Shown piece after piece: positions 23,324 through 25,197 of a stretch of DNA of 25,197 nucleotides (positions are counted from its first letter, which is position 1; every line of letters begins with the position of its first letter). Under the pieces are notes generated by a model. It was not told the origin of the DNA and searched no databases. It saw nothing but the letters and a program-made list of their open reading frames with translations. Both the position numbers and the translations under genes were made by a program. The stretch is from CAZRZN01 sp964604565 (GTDB lineage Bacteria; Pseudomonadota; Alphaproteobacteria; Rhodobacterales; Rhodobacteraceae). The stretch covers positions 1 to 25,197 of the forward strand of contig CAZRZN010000037.1 of NCBI GenBank assembly GCA_964604565.1, written 5' to 3'.

Positions 23324-25197
23324 CTATTCGGCCGCCTCTTGATAATTCTCCATCGGAGGGCAGGTGCAGACAAGGTGGCGGTCGCCGTAGACATTGTCGA
23401 CGCGATTGACAGGAGGCCAGTATTTGTCGACCCGAAAGGCACCCGGCGGGAAACAGCCCTGCTCACGCGTGTAAGGACGGTCCCATTCCTTCACCAGATC
23501 CTCCATCGTGTGCGGGGCAAGCTTCAACGGGTTCACATCGCGGTCCACACGCCCCTCCTCGATCTCGCGGATCTCATCCCGGATGGCCAGCATTGCGTCG
23601 CAGAAACGATCCAGCTCGGCCTTGGTTTCGGACTCCGTAGGCTCGACCATCAGCGTTCCGGACACCGGCCAGCTCATTGTCGGCGCGTGGAATCCGGCAT
23701 CCATCAGCCGCTTGGCGATATCCTCCACCGTCACGCCCGCCGATTTCTCGAAGGGACGCGTATCGAGAATGCACTCATGCGCCACCCATCCTTTGCCGCC
23801 GCGATACAGCACGTCATAGGCCCCTTCCAGCCGCTTGGCGATGTAGTTGGCATTCAGGATCGCCACCCGCGTGGCCTGTGTCAGACCCTCACCGCCCATC
23901 ATCAGGCAATAGGCCCATGAGATCGGCAACAAGGAGGGAGAGCCAAAAGCCGCCGCACTGACCGCACCACTGTCACCCTCCTGCGGATCGCCCGGCAGAT
24001 GCGGTGTCAGATGCGCCTTGACCCCGATCGGCCCCATGCCGGGACCCCCGCCGCCATGCGGAATGCAAAAGGTCTTGTGCAGGTTCAGGTGACTGACATC
24101 GCCCCCAAGATCGCCGGGCCGGGACAGCCCCACCATGGCATTCATGTTGGCGCCGTCGATATAGACCTGCCCGCCATGTTCGTGGGTGATCGCGCAGACC
24201 TCCTTGACGGTCTCCTCGAACACGCCGTGGGTCGAGGGGTAGGTGATCATGCAACCCGCGAGATCGTCAGAGTATTTCTCGGCCTTGGCCCGGAAATCCG
24301 CCAAGTCGATCGACCCCTGTTCGTCGCATTTCACCACGACCACGGTCCAGCCGACCATATGCGCGCTGGCCGGGTTGGTGCCATGGGCATTGACCGGGAT
24401 CAGGCAAACGTTGCGATGCCCCTCGCCGCGCGCCATCTGCCAGCGCCGGATCGTCAGCAGGCCCGCGTATTCCCCCTGCGCGCCGGAATTCGGCTGCATG
24501 GAGATCGCATCATACCCGGTGATCTGGCAGAGCTTGTCGTTCAGATCGTCAATCAACAGCTTGTAACCCCGCGCCTGATCCTGCGGCACATAGGGATGGA
24601 TCATCGAAAACTCGCGCCAGCTGATCGGCATCATCTCGGCGGCCGAATTCAGCTTCATCGTGCAGGAGCCAAGCGGGATCATCGCCCGGTCCAGCGCCAG
24701 ATCCCGGTCCGCTAGGCGGCGCATGTAGCGCATCATCTCGGTCTCAGCTCGGTTCATGTGGAACACATCGTGCTGAAGATAGGCGCTTTGCCGGATCAGG
24801 CCCTCGGGCAAACGGTAGTCCGACGCCTCCGCATCGTCGCTCTTGACCAGACCGAAGGCGCGCCAGACCGCCTCGATCGTCGCGGGCCGCGTGCGTTCAT
24901 CCAGCGTGATGCCGACACGGGTCTTGCCCACGCGGCGCAGGTTCAGCCCCTCGCGCACCGCCGCCTGAAGAACGCCGCGCTGCAACAGGCCGACATCCAC
25001 CGTGATGGTATCGAAGTAAGCCTCCGGCTCCACCTTGAACCCAGCGGTCTCAAGCCCCTTTGCCAGACGAACGGTCTTGCGGTGGATGCGCTGGGCAATG
25101 GCGCGCAACCCCTTGGGCCCGTGGAACACCGCGTAGAACCCGGCCATCACCGCCAACAGCGCCTGCGCGGTGCAGACATTCGACGTCGCTTTCTCGC
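23324..25197 (-). CDS. gcvP: Glycine dehydrogenase (decarboxylating), P-protein, C-terminal two-thirds (partial)
   Basis: The gene runs off the right edge; about 624 residues are visible, reading from ...EKATSNVCTAQALL to the stop at 23324. P-protein decarboxylates glycine with pyridoxal phosphate and passes the aminomethyl group to the lipoyl H-protein, as part of the glycine cleavage system in the cytosol. Recognisable parts are SCTMKLNSAAEM, the SGAQGEYAGL loop, NMNAMVGLSRPG and the PLP-binding lysine in LHKTFCIPHGGGGPG (Lys codon 24074-24076). The ending CPPMENYQEAAE is typical for bacterial GcvP. The family is usually about 950 residues, so the missing part fits the N-terminal third. It is a core metabolic gene, convergent with the GT4 gene, and marks the edge of the glycan/PKS locus. 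Confidence 0.97.
   Translation of the reverse strand, partial: EKATSNVCTAQALLAVMAGFYAVFHGPKGLRAIAQRIHRKTVRLAKGLETAGFKVEPEAYFDTITVDVGLLQRGVLQAAVREGLNLRRVGKTRVGITLDERTRPATIEAVWRAFGLVKSDDAEASDYRLPEGLIRQSAYLQHDVFHMNRAETEMMRYMRRLADRDLALDRAMIPLGSCTMKLNSAAEMMPISWREFSMIHPYVPQDQARGYKLLIDDLNDKLCQITGYDAISMQPNSGAQGEYAGLLTIRRWQMARGEGHRNVCLIPVNAHGTNPASAHMVGWTVVVVKCDEQGSIDLADFRAKAEKYSDDLAGCMITYPSTHGVFEETVKEVCAITHEHGGQVYIDGANMNAMVGLSRPGDLGGDVSHLNLHKTFCIPHGGGGPGMGPIGVKAHLTPHLPGDPQEGDSGAVSAAAFGSPSLLPISWAYCLMMGGEGLTQATRVAILNANYIAKRLEGAYDVLYRGGKGWVAHECILDTRPFEKSAGVTVEDIAKRLMDAGFHAPTMSWPVSGTLMVEPTESETKAELDRFCDAMLAIRDEIREIEEGRVDRDVNPLKLAPHTMEDLVKEWDRPYTREQGCFPPGAFRVDKYWPPVNRVDNVYGDRHLVCTCPPMENYQEAAE

Noticed and set aside
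23324..25197. Functional link between gcvP and the putative glycine/formyl-folate chemistry of the NRPS
   Set aside because: Glycine cleavage does make one-carbon folate, but gcvP is a housekeeping gene, convergent and separated by a terminator-like hairpin. Adjacency alone is not evidence.
1..25197. Mobile elements, CRISPR arrays, tRNA or rRNA genes
   Set aside because: I saw no transposase or integrase-like protein, no regularly spaced repeat and no tRNA-like or rRNA segment in the gaps. The locus may still be horizontally acquired, but the window shows no mobility genes.

Overview
The window is GC-rich and looks like an alphaproteobacterial chromosome, most likely Rhodobacterales (roseobacter/rhodobacter group). 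I infer this from codon usage, the tightly overlapping genes and the style of the proteins, not from a marker gene. It covers most of a surface- or exopolysaccharide-type locus with a hybrid polyketide/nonribosomal-peptide operon in its middle. The right edge is the housekeeping gene gcvP.

Layout. Positions 1-3252 (+) hold the tail of a GT4 glycosyltransferase, a membrane-anchored GT2 glycosyltransferase and a 700-residue fusion of a Gfo/Idh/MocA oxidoreductase with an NAD-dependent SDR epimerase/reductase. Positions 3462-4799 (+) encode a CpsD/BY-kinase-like ATPase with a long disordered N-terminus. It faces a Wzz/PCP-type chain-length protein (4977-6305, -). Positions 6526-19245 (-) form one four-gene operon, read right to left: a type I PKS (KS-AT-KR-DH-ACP-TE), a GT2 glycosyltransferase, an NRPS and an Sfp/EntD-type phosphopantetheinyl transferase. 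Their junctions are 3 nt apart, overlapping or 8 nt apart depending on start choice, and 1 nt apart. Positions 19496-21705 (-) encode a Wzx-like flippase and a GT2 with a 4-nt overlap. A GT4 glycosyltransferase diverges from them (21867-23072, +). The C-terminal two-thirds of GcvP runs off the right edge (-).

How the genes may work together. The PPTase would activate the carrier domains of the PKS (Ser1815) and the NRPS (Ser1430). The NRPS is the most unusual protein. It has an N-terminal formyltransferase with an intact N/H/D triad, then a condensation-domain remnant without HHxxxD. Next comes an adenylation domain interrupted between motifs A4 and A5 by about 350 residues of luciferase-like flavin monooxygenase, and last a carrier domain. 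My manual reading of its specificity code is DILQYGMIWK, close to the known glycine code. The PKS has KR before DH, unlike the usual cis-AT order. The surrounding glycosyltransferases, flippase, PCP and ATPase suggest that the product is a glycosylated or surface-exported lipid or peptide, or a polysaccharide substituent, but no product can be assigned from sequence. No Wzy polymerase, outer-membrane export channel or initiating phosphoglycosyl transferase is visible here, so a complete pathway would need genes outside the window.

Regulation. The short element TGTGGCG recurs in the regions upstream of the minus-strand genes, with several inverted repeats. These are candidate operators only.
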